This document shows, piece by piece, positions 9,879 to 19,188 of a stretch of 64,000 nucleotides of DNA. Position 1 is the first letter of the stretch. The number at the start of each line of letters is the position of its first letter. A model generated the notes under the pieces. The model was not told where the DNA came from and searched no databases. It was given only the letters and a program-made list of their open reading frames with translations. Source of the stretch: Priestia megaterium (lineage in GTDB: Bacteria > Bacillota > Bacilli > Bacillales > Bacillaceae_H); assembly GCF_023824195.1 (NCBI RefSeq), contig NZ_CP085442.1:1588001-1652000 (forward strand), written 5' to 3'. The position numbers were made by a program, and so were the translations under genes.

Positions 9879-10703
9879 ATGAATATTGTTACATTAAACA
9901 ACGGTTTAAAAATGCCTCAGCTTGGATTTGGCGTATGGCAAGTAGAAGATAACCAAGCAGCCTCTGCAGTGTCAAAAGCAATTGAAGTTGGGTATACCTC
10001 TATTGACACAGCCATGATTTATAAAAATGAAGAAGGAGTAGGTCAAGCGATTAAAGAATCTTCTGTTCCTCGAGAACAGCTGTTTATTACAACAAAAGTT
10101 TGGAACAGCGACCAAGGCTATGAAAATGCATTACGTGCGTTTGATGAAAGCTTAGAACGATTAGGACTTGATTATGTCGATTTATATTTGATTCACTGGC
10201 CTACGCCTCAATATGATGAGTATGTGGAGACGTATAAAGCATTAGAAAAGCTTTATCACGATGGAAAAGTAAAAGCAATTGGCGTCTGCAACTTTGAAAT
10301 TGAGCATCTGGAGCGCTTGTTAAACGAATGTGATGTAACGCCTGTTTTAAACCAAATTGAGTGCCATCCGTATCTTGCTCAAAATGAATTAAAAGAGTTT
10401 TGTGCCAAACATAACATTTTCGTGGAAGCATGGAGTCCTCTTGATCAAGGAGGAGAAGTGCTACAAGACGAGGTTATTCAAAAAATTGCTGAAGTACATA
10501 GCAAAACTCCGGCTCAAGTTGTATTGCGCTGGCACTTACAGAACAACACAATTGTCATCCCTAAGTCAGTTACACCGTCTAGAATAGAAGAAAACTTTAA
10601 CGTGTTTGATTTTGAACTAACTGCCGATGATATGGCAGATATTAATGGATTAAACCGCAATCGCCGCAAAGGTCCGCACCCAAGTGACATGAACGTCCGA
10701 TAA
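9879..10703 (+). CDS. Aldo/keto reductase (YtbE/YvgN type)
   Basis: This 274-aa NADPH-dependent reductase of the AKR5 type reduces aldehydes such as methylglyoxal or glyoxal in relatives. The catalytic tetrad is visible: Asp in SIDTAMIY, Tyr in the same segment, Lys in FITTKVW and His in YLIHWPTP. The C-terminal NADPH loop is IPKSVTPSRIEENFNVFDF. I chose the ATG at 9879, nine bases after AAAGGAG, over the one at 9846 which has no SD. Length and motifs are complete. The physiological substrate is unknown. Confidence 0.9.
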   Translation: MNIVTLNNGLKMPQLGFGVWQVEDNQAASAVSKAIEVGYTSIDTAMIYKNEEGVGQAIKESSVPREQLFITTKVWNSDQGYENALRAFDESLERLGLDYVDLYLIHWPTPQYDEYVETYKALEKLYHDGKVKAIGVCNFEIEHLERLLNECDVTPVLNQIECHPYLAQNELKEFCAKHNIFVEAWSPLDQGGEVLQDEVIQKIAEVHSKTPAQVVLRWHLQNNTIVIPKSVTPSRIEENFNVFDFELTADDMADINGLNRNRRKGPHPSDMNVR

Positions 10704-10798
10704 CGTTTAAAGAAATAAGAATGTGCAGCCGTGAATCATCGCTGCTATAAGAAATAACGATTTTATTTCAGATTATTTTAAATTTTCTTAAAAAACAA

Positions 10799-10826
10799 TT
10801 GACAAATGATTAATTCGACGTAATAC
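10799..10826 (+). promoter_or_regulatory. Sigma-A promoter of the hut operon
   Basis: TTGACA (10799-10804), 16-base spacer, TAATAC (10821-10826). It lies upstream of the hut leader and about 235 bases before hutH. Confidence 0.75.
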
Positions 10827-10859
10827 TAAGTGTAAGTACCCTAGTTGCTTTAAGTTGTA

Positions 10860-11015
10860 CAGCTTAAAGTTTATAGTGATTTAGTCATTTAGCGATTGTT
10901 TGTATGTATAAGGTGAAATGCTGATTATTAATAAAAGCCCATAGTGTAAGTAGGTTAGTTTATAGGGGGCTATATCAAAAGGAGCTTGTTTCCTCTTTGA
11001 TATAGCCCCTTTTTG
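10860..11015 (+). promoter_or_regulatory. hut leader: HutP-type NAG-triplet site followed by terminator
   Basis: Positions 10860-10876 hold CAG, AAG and TAG, each separated by exactly four bases, the NAG-N4-NAG-N4-NAG pattern bound by the histidine/Mg-dependent antiterminator HutP in B. subtilis. About 90 bases later, 10966-11015, is a strong hairpin (GGGGCTATATCAAA paired with its complement, then TTTTT) that would stop transcription before hutH. Further NAG triplets lie just before the stem (TAG-TTTA-TAG, 10957-10964 region). The inference is histidine-controlled antitermination. No hutP gene precedes hutH here. Confidence 0.65.
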
Positions 11016-11060
11016 TGTTCAAAAAGAAAAGGTAGTCTACAGTTTAACAAGGGAGCGGGT

Positions 11061-12575
11061 ATGATGTTTATTCAAATCGACGGAAATTCACTGACGTTCG
11101 ACCAAATCTACAAAGTTATTTATCAAGGATACTCCGTAAAAATTAGCGATCACGCAGTTGAACATATACAAAAAAGCAGAACGTTAGTTGAAGAGAGTAT
11201 TACGAACAACAACGTAATTTACGGAGTAAATACTGGATTTGGAAAGTTTAGCGATACGGTTATTTCAAAAACGGACTTAGCTGATCTGCAGATTAACTTG
11301 ATTCGCAGTCATGCCTGCGGACTAGGAGAACCATTCTCTTTAGAGGTAAGCAGAGTCATGCTGCTGTTACGAGCGAATGCATTAGCTAAAGGGTATTCAG
11401 GCATACGACTGGAAACCCTGCAGCTGCTTATCAATTGCTTAAACCAAAATGTAGTGCCGGTTATCCCAAGTCAAGGTTCACTTGGAGCTAGCGGTGACTT
11501 AGCTCCATTATCACATCTAGCGCTGCTGTTAGTTGGAGAAGGAGAAGCTGTATATAATGGTCAGCGAATGCAAGGAGAAGAAGCTTTAAAGCTAGCGGGG
11601 CTTGAACCTATCCAATTACAAGCGAAAGAAGGGCTAGCTTTAATCAACGGGACTCAGGCAATGACAGCTGTAGGAGTAGTTTCGTACCTTGAAGCTCAAA
11701 AGCTAGCAGATCTTGCTGACGGGATTGCAGCACTGACGTTAGAAGGTCTGCGAGGCATTTTAGATGCATTCATGCCCGAGTCTCATGCGGTAAGACCTTA
11801 TCCGGAACAACAGCAGATAGCTGCCCGAATTCTTTCGTATTTAGAAGGCAGTCAATTAACTACTTCTCAAGGTCAAATAAGAGTGCAAGATGCGTATTCA
11901 CTGCGCTGCATTCCTCAAGTTCATGGTGCTATTTATCAAGTTTTAAATTATGTAAAAGAAAAGCTGTTAATTGAAATTAATTCAGCAACCGATAATCCGC
12001 TCATCTTTGCCGACAGCGGCAAAGTAATTTCTGGAGGGAACTTTCACGGGCAGCCCATTGCGTTTGCTATGGATTTTCTAGGAATTGCAATGGCGGAGCT
12101 TGGGAATATTTCTGAACGGCGCATTGAACGAATAGTAAACCCTCAGCTTAGCGGGCTGCCGGCATTTTTAAGTGCAGATCCTGGTTTAGAGTCCGGGCTC
12201 ATGATTACTCAATACGCTGCTGCTTCATTAGTTTCCGAAAATAAAGTATTAGCGCATCCATCAAGTGTCGATTCTATCCCTTCTTCAGCGAATCAAGAAG
12301 ATCATGTCAGCATGGGAACGACTGCTGCACGTCATGCTTATCAAATTATCCAAAATACACGAAGAGTTCTATCGATTGAAGCAATTTGTGCGGCTCAAGC
12401 AGCCGATATTCAAGGAGTGGATAAACTTGCTTCGGAAACAAGAAAAGTTTATTCGAAAATTAGAAAAACCGTACCAACCATTACTAAAGATCGAATTTTC
12501 TCACGTGATATTGAGGCGTTAGCAGCTGATTTCAAAACCTTTGTACAAGATACTAATTATGAACTAGCGCTGTAA
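11061..12575 (+). CDS. hutH: Histidine ammonia-lyase
   Basis: HutH (504 aa) deaminates L-histidine to trans-urocanate in the cytoplasm, the first step of the hut pathway. The MIO prosthetic group forms from Ala-Ser-Gly in [17 protein letters not shown] (about residues 140-156). Other family blocks are GVNTGFGKF and [19 protein letters not shown] chose the ATG at 11061 (GGGAG just upstream; a second ATG at 11064 is equally possible) because the in-frame start at 11013 lies in the terminator tail. It is the first gene of a hutH-U-I-G operon behind the HutP-like leader. Confidence 0.97.
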   Translation: MMFIQIDGNSLTFDQIYKVIYQGYSVKISDHAVEHIQKSRTLVEESITNNNVIYGVNTGFGKFSDTVISKTDLADLQINLIRSHACGLGEPFSLEVSRVMLLLRANALAKGYSGIRLETLQLLINCLNQNVVPVIPSQGSLGASGDLAPLSHLALLLVGEGEAVYNGQRMQGEEALKLAGLEPIQLQAKEGLALINGTQAMTAVGVVSYLEAQKLADLADGIAALTLEGLRGILDAFMPESHAVRPYPEQQQIAARILSYLEGSQLTTSQGQIRVQDAYSLRCIPQVHGAIYQVLNYVKEKLLIEINSATDNPLIFADSGKVISGGNFHGQPIAFAMDFLGIAMAELGNISERRIERIVNPQLSGLPAFLSADPGLESGLMITQYAAASLVSENKVLAHPSSVDSIPSSANQEDHVSMGTTAARHAYQIIQNTRRVLSIEAICAAQAADIQGVDKLASETRKVYSKIRKTVPTITKDRIFSRDIEALAADFKTFVQDTNYELAL

Positions 12576-12625
12576 TAAAAATGTTAGTTTAACAGTTTTT
12601 CATTTTTATAGAGGAGGAAAACAAA

Positions 12626-14287
12626 ATGGAGACAAAACAAAGTGGAATGAAGGCACCTCGTGGAACAGAACTAACGACAAAAGGCTGGGTACAAGAAGCT
12701 GCTCTTCGCATGCTTTTGAACAATTTAGATTCCGAAGTAGCGGAGCATCCAGAAAAGTTAGTCGTATACGGAGGAATAGGAAAAGCAGCCCGGAACTGGG
12801 AAGCATTTGATCGTATCGTTGCAGCGTTAAAAGAACTAGAAAAAGATGAAACGCTTCTCATACAGTCCGGCAAGCCTGTTGCGGTTTTTAAAACGCACAG
12901 TGATGCGCCTCGTGTTTTATTAGCAAATTCAAACCTTGTTCCCGCTTTTGCAAATTGGGAGACGTTCCATGAGCTTGATAAAAAAGGGTTAATGATGTAC
13001 GGACAGATGACTGCAGGAAGCTGGATTTATATTGGAAGCCAAGGCATTGTTCAAGGAACGTATGAAACATTTGCTGAGTGTGCCAACCAGCATTTTAACG
13101 GAAGTTTGAAAGGAACGATTACGGTAACAGCTGGATTAGGAGGAATGGGAGGTGCACAGCCATTAGCCGTTACGATGGCAGGCGGCGTTGTAATTGGAAT
13201 TGATGTTGATCGCACGCGTATTGAAAAACGTATCGAAACAAAATATTGCGATATGGTAGTCGAAAGTGTAGCTGATGCAATCACGTTAGCTGAAGATGCA
13301 AAAAGATTGGGCAAAGCGCTTTCCATTGGATTAGTTGGAAATGCAGCCGAGATTCTTCCTGAAATGATAGAGCGAGGATTTATCCCAGATATTGTGACGG
13401 ATCAAACATCGGCACATGATCCGCTTAACGGATATTTGCCGATTGGAGTCAGCTTAGCAGAAGGAGAAAGATTGCGGAATACAAATCCAAATGAATATAT
13501 AAAACAATCAAAAGCGAGTATGGCTATTCACGTTCAAGCTATGTTAGAGATGCAAAGAAAAGGCGCGGTTGCTTTTGACTATGGCAATAATATTCGCCAA
13601 GTGGCGTTGGATGAAGGTGTCACGAATGCATTTGATTTCCCGGGATTTGTCCCAGCGTACATCCGCCCGCAGTTCTGTGAAGGAAAAGGACCGTTTCGAT
13701 GGGTCGCTTTGTCAGGAAATCCAGAAGATATTTATAAAACAGATGAAGTCATTTTACGTGAGTTTTCGGATAATACGCATCTTTGCAACTGGATTAAAAT
13801 GGCGAGAGAAAAAATTGAGTTCCAAGGATTGCCGGCTCGTATTTGCTGGCTAGGCTACGGAGAAAGAGCGCGCTTTGGAAAAATTATTAATGATATGGTA
13901 GCAAACGGAGAACTGTCAGCGCCTATCGTTATTGGCAGAGATCATCTAGATGCCGGTTCTGTGGCGTCGCCAAATCGTGAAACTGAAGCAATGAAAGATG
14001 GCAGTGATGCAGTAGCAGACTGGCCTATTTTAAATGCATTAGTAAATACGGCAGCAGGCGCAAGCTGGGTATCTGTTCACCACGGAGGAGGAGTAGGTAT
14101 GGGGTATTCTCTTCACGCTGGAATGGTTGTAGTAGCAGATGGGACGGAAGAAGCCTCCAAACGTCTAGAACGTGTTTTAACAACAGACCCAGGCATGGGT
14201 GTTGTTCGTCATGTAGACGCCGGCTATGATAAGGCCATTCAAACTGCAAAAGAAAAAGGAATACAAATTCCCGCGTTAAATGAATAA
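12626..14287 (+). CDS. hutU: Urocanate hydratase
   Basis: This 553-aa urocanase converts urocanate to 4-imidazolone-5-propionate using tightly bound NAD. The typical blocks are present: [12 protein letters not shown] near the N-terminus, [19 protein letters not shown] (NAD-binding), [14 protein letters not shown], and [16 protein letters not shown] with the conserved glycine-rich segment. RBS GAGGAGG lies nine bases before ATG. It starts 50 bases after hutH and its stop overlaps nothing; hutI follows 16 bases later. Confidence 0.97.
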   Translation: METKQSGMKAPRGTELTTKGWVQEAALRMLLNNLDSEVAEHPEKLVVYGGIGKAARNWEAFDRIVAALKELEKDETLLIQSGKPVAVFKTHSDAPRVLLANSNLVPAFANWETFHELDKKGLMMYGQMTAGSWIYIGSQGIVQGTYETFAECANQHFNGSLKGTITVTAGLGGMGGAQPLAVTMAGGVVIGIDVDRTRIEKRIETKYCDMVVESVADAITLAEDAKRLGKALSIGLVGNAAEILPEMIERGFIPDIVTDQTSAHDPLNGYLPIGVSLAEGERLRNTNPNEYIKQSKASMAIHVQAMLEMQRKGAVAFDYGNNIRQVALDEGVTNAFDFPGFVPAYIRPQFCEGKGPFRWVALSGNPEDIYKTDEVILREFSDNTHLCNWIKMAREKIEFQGLPARICWLGYGERARFGKIINDMVANGELSAPIVIGRDHLDAGSVASPNRETEAMKDGSDAVADWPILNALVNTAAGASWVSVHHGGGVGMGYSLHAGMVVVADGTEEASKRLERVLTTDPGMGVVRHVDAGYDKAIQTAKEKGIQIPALNE

Positions 14288-14303
14288 AAAAGGAGGGATA
14301 CGT

Positions 14304-15593
14304 ATGACTATTACGTATATCAAATGCGCTGAACAAGTCATTACGCTTAAAGGAGGAAGTCAGCCTAGACGAGCGGAGGAAATGTCAGATCTAGGAATTA
14401 TTGAAAATGGCAGTGTACTCGTGAAAAATGGAAGAATTGTATTTGTTGGGCCTGACGTCAAAGCACAGGAATACCTTGAGCATATCCATGAACCTATTAA
14501 TATAATTGATGCCGAAGGAAAAATCGTAACGCCTGGGCTGATTGATCCCCACACTCACCTTGTGTTTGGCGGCAGTCGTGAAAAAGAATTAGAAATGCGC
14601 TTAAACGGGGCAAAGTATATTGATATTTTAAAAGCGGGAGGAGGAATTTTACAAACAACCGTTAGTACACGACAAGCAACAGAAGAGGAGCTAATCAAGC
14701 AATCTACAAAACGTTTAAATAAATTTCTGCAGTACGGAGTTACAACTGTCGAAGCCAAAAGCGGGTACGGTTTAAATCTTAAAGATGAAATCAAACAATT
14801 AAAAGTAGCGAAGAAACTGAATGAACAGCATCCAGTAGATGTTGTTTCAACCTTTATGGGAGCTCATGCGGTGCCAGTTGAGTACAAAGGAAATGAAGAT
14901 GAGTTTGTTCGTTTGGTTATCGAAGAAATGATACCAGTCGTTGCAAAAGAAGCGCTAGCGGAGTTTTGTGATGTATTTTGTGAAGAAGGCGTGTTTACAG
15001 TTGAACAGTCAGATCGTATTTTACAAGCTGGAAAAGCATACGGACTAAAACCTAAAATCCACGCCGATGAAATTGTGTCTTTTGGCGGGGCAGAATTAGC
15101 GGCTAAAGTGGGAGCTGTGTCCGCGGATCATTTGTTAAAAGCATCAGATCAAGGAATTAAGCAAATGGCTGAAAGCGGAGTTATAGCCGTCCTATTGCCG
15201 GGTACTGCATTCTTTTTAATGGAAGAGCCGGCGCGTGCTAGAAAAATGATCGAAGCAGGAGTGCCTGTTGCTTTGTCTACAGATCGAAACCCAGGGTCTT
15301 CTCCTACGGAATCGCTGCCGTTTATTATGAATTTAGCTTGTTTAACGATGAAGATGACGCCAGCAGAAGTCTTAACAGCCTGTACGATTAACGCGGCTCA
15401 TGCCATTTGCAAAGCAGATCAAATCGGAAGTATTGAAGTAGGTAAAAAAGGCGATTTAGTGCTATTTGATGCTCTCAATTACCAAACGTTGCAATACAAC
15501 TATGCAGTAAATCTTGTAGATACGGTATTAAAAGATGGAAAAGTAGTGGTTAAAGGCGGTGCGTTGCATGAACTATCCGTACCCACAGCTTGA
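14304..15593 (+). CDS. hutI: Imidazolonepropionase
   Basis: This 429-aa metal-dependent amidohydrolase opens 4-imidazolone-5-propionate to N-formimino-L-glutamate. Metal-binding HTH lies in DPHTHLVFGG, followed by VEAKSGYGL, the His of IHADE, and the catalytic Asp in LSTDRNPGSSPTES. ATG 14304 has AAAGGAGGG six bases upstream; an ATG at 14280 overlapping the hutU stop is less likely. The end overlaps the start of hutG by 26 bases, indicating coupled translation. Confidence 0.96.
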   Translation: MTITYIKCAEQVITLKGGSQPRRAEEMSDLGIIENGSVLVKNGRIVFVGPDVKAQEYLEHIHEPINIIDAEGKIVTPGLIDPHTHLVFGGSREKELEMRLNGAKYIDILKAGGGILQTTVSTRQATEEELIKQSTKRLNKFLQYGVTTVEAKSGYGLNLKDEIKQLKVAKKLNEQHPVDVVSTFMGAHAVPVEYKGNEDEFVRLVIEEMIPVVAKEALAEFCDVFCEEGVFTVEQSDRILQAGKAYGLKPKIHADEIVSFGGAELAAKVGAVSADHLLKASDQGIKQMAESGVIAVLLPGTAFFLMEEPARARKMIEAGVPVALSTDRNPGSSPTESLPFIMNLACLTMKMTPAEVLTACTINAAHAICKADQIGSIEVGKKGDLVLFDALNYQTLQYNYAVNLVDTVLKDGKVVVKGGALHELSVPTA

Positions 15594-16551
15594 TCGTCCG
15601 CCTTTTTGCTGGCAGCGTCAAAGCACTCATGACCCAAAAGTAAGCGACTGGATTCAAACAGTTGAAGACCCAAGTAACTTCGACTTTACACCGGTAGATA
15701 TTACGGTCTTGGGCGTACCTCTTTCAAGATCTTCCATTAGCGCTTCTGGAGCCAGTGAGACGCCAATGGCCATGAGGAAGCTCTGGAAATCCTTTAACCC
15801 GTATCATATTGAGTATGATACGGATTTGACTTCCTTGTCAGTGTTGGACTTAGGAGACGTCAAACAGCACGTAACGGATATAGGGAAGTCTCATCAGTAT
15901 ATAAAAGAAGCGATGATGTCTATGCGGAAATGTCATCCGCATGCGCTGCCTATTATGCTTGGAGGAGATCATTCTATTACAGCTATGTTGGTAAAAGGGT
16001 GGAAAGAGTCACATCCCGAACAGAAAATAGGGATTTTACAGTTTGATACGCACTTTGACTTACGCAGCTTAGAAGACAATGGACCTTCTAACGGCACGCC
16101 TATACGAAATTTAATCGAAAGCGGCACTATTGACGCAAGACATGTATGGAATATCGGGCTTCATGGATTTTATAATTCAAAATCTTTAAAGGAATATGCA
16201 GATAGCAAAGGCGTTCATTATGTAACGTTACTGCAAGCAAGAAAAGCAGGAATAAATCATACCGTGAAAGAAGCATTAAAACAGCTGAGTAAAGAGGTAG
16301 ACATGATCTATTTAACAGTTGATATGGACGTGTTAGATATTGCTTACGCACCGGGAGTTCCAGCAGGAACGACAGGCGGAATGAGGACAGATGAGTTGTT
16401 TGAAGCAGTATACACCGCCGGGAGTCATCCGTTTGTTCAAGCGATGGATATTGTTTGTTTAGATCCGCTGCGTGATGTAAGAGAAATTACCGTGAAAGCA
16501 GGCGTACACGTATTTTTGAATTTTTTAACGGGCGTTGCGAACAGAAAGTAA
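15568..16551 (+). CDS. hutG: Formimidoylglutamase
   Basis: This 327-aa ureohydrolase (arginase fold) splits N-formimino-L-glutamate to glutamate and formamide, the last hut step. Mn-binding motifs are LGGDHSITA, QFDTHFDLR and TVDMDVLDIAYAPG. I chose ATG 15568 (MNYPYPQL); an ATG at 15559 is also in frame. It overlaps hutI by 26 bases and ends the operon at a bidirectional hairpin. There is no hutM permease behind it, unlike B. subtilis. Confidence 0.95.
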   Translation: MNYPYPQLDRPPFCWQRQSTHDPKVSDWIQTVEDPSNFDFTPVDITVLGVPLSRSSISASGASETPMAMRKLWKSFNPYHIEYDTDLTSLSVLDLGDVKQHVTDIGKSHQYIKEAMMSMRKCHPHALPIMLGGDHSITAMLVKGWKESHPEQKIGILQFDTHFDLRSLEDNGPSNGTPIRNLIESGTIDARHVWNIGLHGFYNSKSLKEYADSKGVHYVTLLQARKAGINHTVKEALKQLSKEVDMIYLTVDMDVLDIAYAPGVPAGTTGGMRTDELFEAVYTAGSHPFVQAMDIVCLDPLRDVREITVKAGVHVFLNFLTGVANRK

Positions 16552-16624
16552 GAATGTACGTACTATCACTTGGTTATTCCTATAAGTGTTTCATTAAAAA
16601 GTTAGGTGGTATGGCTGAACGGGA

Positions 16625-16674
16625 GAAAGGCAGCACTAGCAAGCCGTGAATACGGCTATCTGGTGCTGCCTTTC
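16625..16674. terminator. Bidirectional hairpin between convergent hutG and nucleoside hydrolase
   Basis: Outer arms GAAAGGCAGCAC (16625-16636) and GTGCTGCCTTTC (16663-16674), with an inner AGCCGT/ACGGCT stem. It is long and GC-rich for this genome and serves both strands; the T tracts are short. Confidence 0.75.
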
Positions 16675-16704
16675 TGCCATGAAAATTTATTGTCTAAATG
16701 AACT

Positions 16705-17643
16705 TTACGAAGCAGAATACTTTCTAAGAGCTTCAAGCATTAGATTCCAAAACCCATCTACATCAAGGGTTAAACCAAACTTCGCATTGGTTTTCCTTCC
16801 TGTAACTCCAAGCAAATCAACTGAAGTCGTTCCAGCCGTGTATTCTCCGCGTGTTTCTACTACAATATTAACTTCTTTGAGCGTAAATAGTTCTGGAGCT
16901 ACACAATAAGCAACGGTCAACACATCGTGAACGGGAGGGCCGTCAAAGCCAAAGGTTTCTTTATAGGTAGATTTAAAAAATGCTAATAGTTCACCGACCT
17001 TTTTTGCTACATTATTATTAATGCTTATCACTTGGTTAATAACGTCATCTGTTGCAACAGCTTGATGCGTAATATCTAATCCCATTACTACGAGTGGAAT
17101 GCCACTATTGAATACTTTTTTAGCAGCTTCTGGATCTGCCCAAATATTAAACTCAGCCGTTGGCGTCCAGTTTCCGAATGTTCCACCGCCCATAAGGATA
17201 ATCTCTTCAATGTTTTCTTTAATTTCTGGAGCTTTCATTAAAGCTAAGGCAATGTTTGTTAAGGGACCGGTAGGCAAAAGCGTAACAGGATCTTTTGACT
17301 CTTTTACCATTCTTATAATAGTATCTACCCCGTGTTCTTCGCTCCAACTGCGAGAGAGCTCAGGGAACTCAGGGCCATCTAATCCTGAATCACCGTGTAT
17401 GCTAGGCGCGTTTTCACGCATGCGAATTAATGGTTCGCTTGCGCCTTTTGAGACAATCACGTTATGTAACGATACTAAATCACAAACTTTCAAAGCATTC
17501 ATCGTCGTTTTTTCTATTTCTGCATTTCCTGAGACAGTTGTGATCGCTAAAATATCTAATTCTGGTCTTGCGGCTGCTAAAATAATTGCGATGGCATCAT
17601 CATGACCTGGATCACAGTCCATAATAATCTTTCTTTTTTTCAT
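16705..17643 (-). CDS. Inosine-uridine type nucleoside hydrolase
   Basis: This 312-aa protein of the IUNH/RihB family hydrolyses ribonucleosides to base and ribose. The Ca-binding N-terminal motif is MDCDPGHDDAIAI (DxDxxxDD). Further conserved parts are GPLTNIALAL, ILMGGG, EFNIWADPEAA and PPVHDVLTVA with the conserved His-Asp. I used the ATG at 17643, six bases after GAGGTG, instead of the upstream GTG. It lies 33 bases behind the minus-strand dehydrogenase gene and is probably its operon partner. The substrate is not readable. Confidence 0.9.
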   Translation of the reverse strand: MKKRKIIMDCDPGHDDAIAIILAAARPELDILAITTVSGNAEIEKTTMNALKVCDLVSLHNVIVSKGASEPLIRMRENAPSIHGDSGLDGPEFPELSRSWSEEHGVDTIIRMVKESKDPVTLLPTGPLTNIALALMKAPEIKENIEEIILMGGGTFGNWTPTAEFNIWADPEAAKKVFNSGIPLVVMGLDITHQAVATDDVINQVISINNNVAKKVGELLAFFKSTYKETFGFDGPPVHDVLTVAYCVAPELFTLKEVNIVVETRGEYTAGTTSVDLLGVTGRKTNAKFGLTLDVDGFWNLMLEALRKYSAS

Positions 17644-17676
17644 TATGATCACCTCTATAGAATGGATAAATTACTG

Positions 17677-18753
17677 TTAATTTTGCAGGAATTTTATTTT
17701 TTCTAAAATAGCTTCTGTAAACTCCGACGTAGAGGCATGTCCGCCTAAATCTTTTGTTTTTACTTCATCTTGGAGCGTTTCATAAAGAGCGTGTTCTACT
17801 GTGGTTGCCACTTCTGCAAGTTTGTGATCCGTATGTTTTTCAGCAAGCCATTTCAGTAGCATGACCGCTGAAGAGATAATACCGGTTGGGTTTGCTATGT
17901 TCAAACCTGCAATATCCGGTGCAGAACCGTGAGCTGCTTGTGCCATAGCGATACGTTCATTTGAGTTAAGAGAAGGAGCTAACCCTAAACTGCCTACAAG
18001 CTCGCCAGCTAAATCTGACAGAATATCACCGTACATGTTTTCGGTTACAATGACATCAAAATCGGCTGCACGGCGTACTAGATGAGCAGCCATGGCATCA
18101 ATATGATAGTCATCCACCTGTACTTCAGGATATTGGGCAGCTATTTCTCGACAAACGTTTAGAAATAATCCTGTACTTAATCTCAAAACATTTGCTTTAT
18201 GTACGATTGTTACTTTTTTACGGCGCTGCATAGCCAACCTAAAAGCTTCATGCGCAATTCTTTCTACGGCTTTTCGCGTAAATACGCCTGATGTCACCAC
18301 GACGTCTTGTGTAATTTGCCATTCCCCGTGTCCAGAAAACATATTACGATCGGCATAAAATCCTTCTGTATTTTCTCGGACAATCACTAAATCAGCTTCT
18401 TTCACGACGCTTTTAATGCCTGGCATTGTTTTAGCAGGCCGTATATTTGCGTAAAGATCTAAACTGTGACGAAGCTCTCCGCTAGGATTACGCTTTTCTT
18501 TGTGCTCGGGAGGGTAAGTTGCAGAATCGTGCGGGCCAAGTATCCAACCATGCGTATGTTTTAAAGCATTTATCGTTATTTCTGGAAGAGGATTGTTGTA
18601 TTGTTTAATTCCTTCCCATCCCATAGGCAGATAAACCCATTCAATTTTAACTCCTGCTTTGCAAAAAGCATTTTTAACTATCTTAACTGCGGCGTCAACA
18701 ATTTCTGGCCCGATACCATCACCGGCCAATACCCCTATACGATAAACAGTCAC
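17677..18753 (-). CDS. Isocitrate/isopropylmalate dehydrogenase family protein
   Basis: This 358-aa NAD-dependent decarboxylating beta-hydroxyacid dehydrogenase starts with YRIGVLAGDGIGPEIV. It carries RENTEGFYADR (substrate loop), IVHKANVLR, TENMYGDILSDL and AAHGSAPDIAGLNIANPTG. The ENTEGFYADR block puts it outside LeuB and Icd, nearer homoisocitrate/tartrate-type members. The start is GTG 18753, preceded by AAAGGG at a normal distance; the upstream GTG at 18765 abuts that SD. It is the first gene of a minus-strand unit with the nucleoside hydrolase, divergent from the sigma-54 operon. Substrate unknown. Confidence 0.85.
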   Translation of the reverse strand: MTVYRIGVLAGDGIGPEIVDAAVKIVKNAFCKAGVKIEWVYLPMGWEGIKQYNNPLPEITINALKHTHGWILGPHDSATYPPEHKEKRNPSGELRHSLDLYANIRPAKTMPGIKSVVKEADLVIVRENTEGFYADRNMFSGHGEWQITQDVVVTSGVFTRKAVERIAHEAFRLAMQRRKKVTIVHKANVLRLSTGLFLNVCREIAAQYPEVQVDDYHIDAMAAHLVRRAADFDVIVTENMYGDILSDLAGELVGSLGLAPSLNSNERIAMAQAAHGSAPDIAGLNIANPTGIISSAVMLLKWLAEKHTDHKLAEVATTVEHALYETLQDEVKTKDLGGHASTSEFTEAILEKIKFLQN

Positions 18754-18765
18754 TTTTTTGAACAC

Positions 18766-19050
18766 CCTTTCATTATGCGCAATGCCTTTATAAATAGATT
18801 GAAGGTTTATAGTATTAATCTACTTAAAGAAAAGACAATAATAAAATAGTATTTTTTTATGTTTATAGATTGAATTTTTTTATTGTTCTTTCGGCTGCTT
18901 ATGGAAAGAAAGAACTAGCTAACGCTTATGCTCTAGATTTTCTATCAATCAGCTTCTTAATTGGCGCTATTCCATTAAACAAAACACCCAATTACCACCT
19001 AAAACACGATTTAATTATACCATAATTCAGAAAATTAAGCGGTTATACGA
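18766..19050. other. Divergent intergenic region upstream of the sigma-54 promoter
   Basis: About 285 bases between the dehydrogenase gene and the sigma-54 promoter. It is the expected place for enhancer (UAS) sites of the sigma-54 activator. I see no unmistakable long palindrome, only A/T-rich DNA, so the enhancer remains unlocated. Confidence 0.4.
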
Positions 19051-19070
19051 TTGGCACGAAAATTGCTTGT
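19051..19070 (+). promoter_or_regulatory. Sigma-54 (-24/-12) promoter
   Basis: TTGGCACGAAAATTGCTTGT fits the RpoN/SigL consensus TGGCAC-N5-TTGCW, with GG and GC separated by ten bases. It lies 119 bases before the yfcC-type gene. A sigma-54 activator is encoded downstream in the same direction, so this promoter should drive yfcC-iadA-cyanophycinase. Confidence 0.85.
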
Positions 19071-19188
19071 ACTATATATGAAGAACACAAAAGAAAGGGG
19101 ACATAGATAGTTGCAGACAGGAAAGCTATTTTTAAAGAATGAGGTATCTGCTTAAAGTTGTTATTTGATAACGAAGGGGAGAAGAAGA

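Noticed and set aside
11013..11060. Upstream start of hutH
   Set aside because: It lies in the T tract of the leader terminator and has no SD; the family N-terminus begins at 11061.
13051..13326. 91-aa minus-strand frame within hutU
   Set aside because: Shadow of the urocanase gene; no start signals.
16600..16680. Structured segment after hutG considered as tRNA-like
   Set aside because: It has no CCA-type acceptor pairing, T-loop or anticodon arm; it is a terminator hairpin between convergent genes.
17099..17605. 168-aa plus-strand frame
   Set aside because: It is exactly antisense to the nucleoside hydrolase, has no ribosome site and no recognisable domain.
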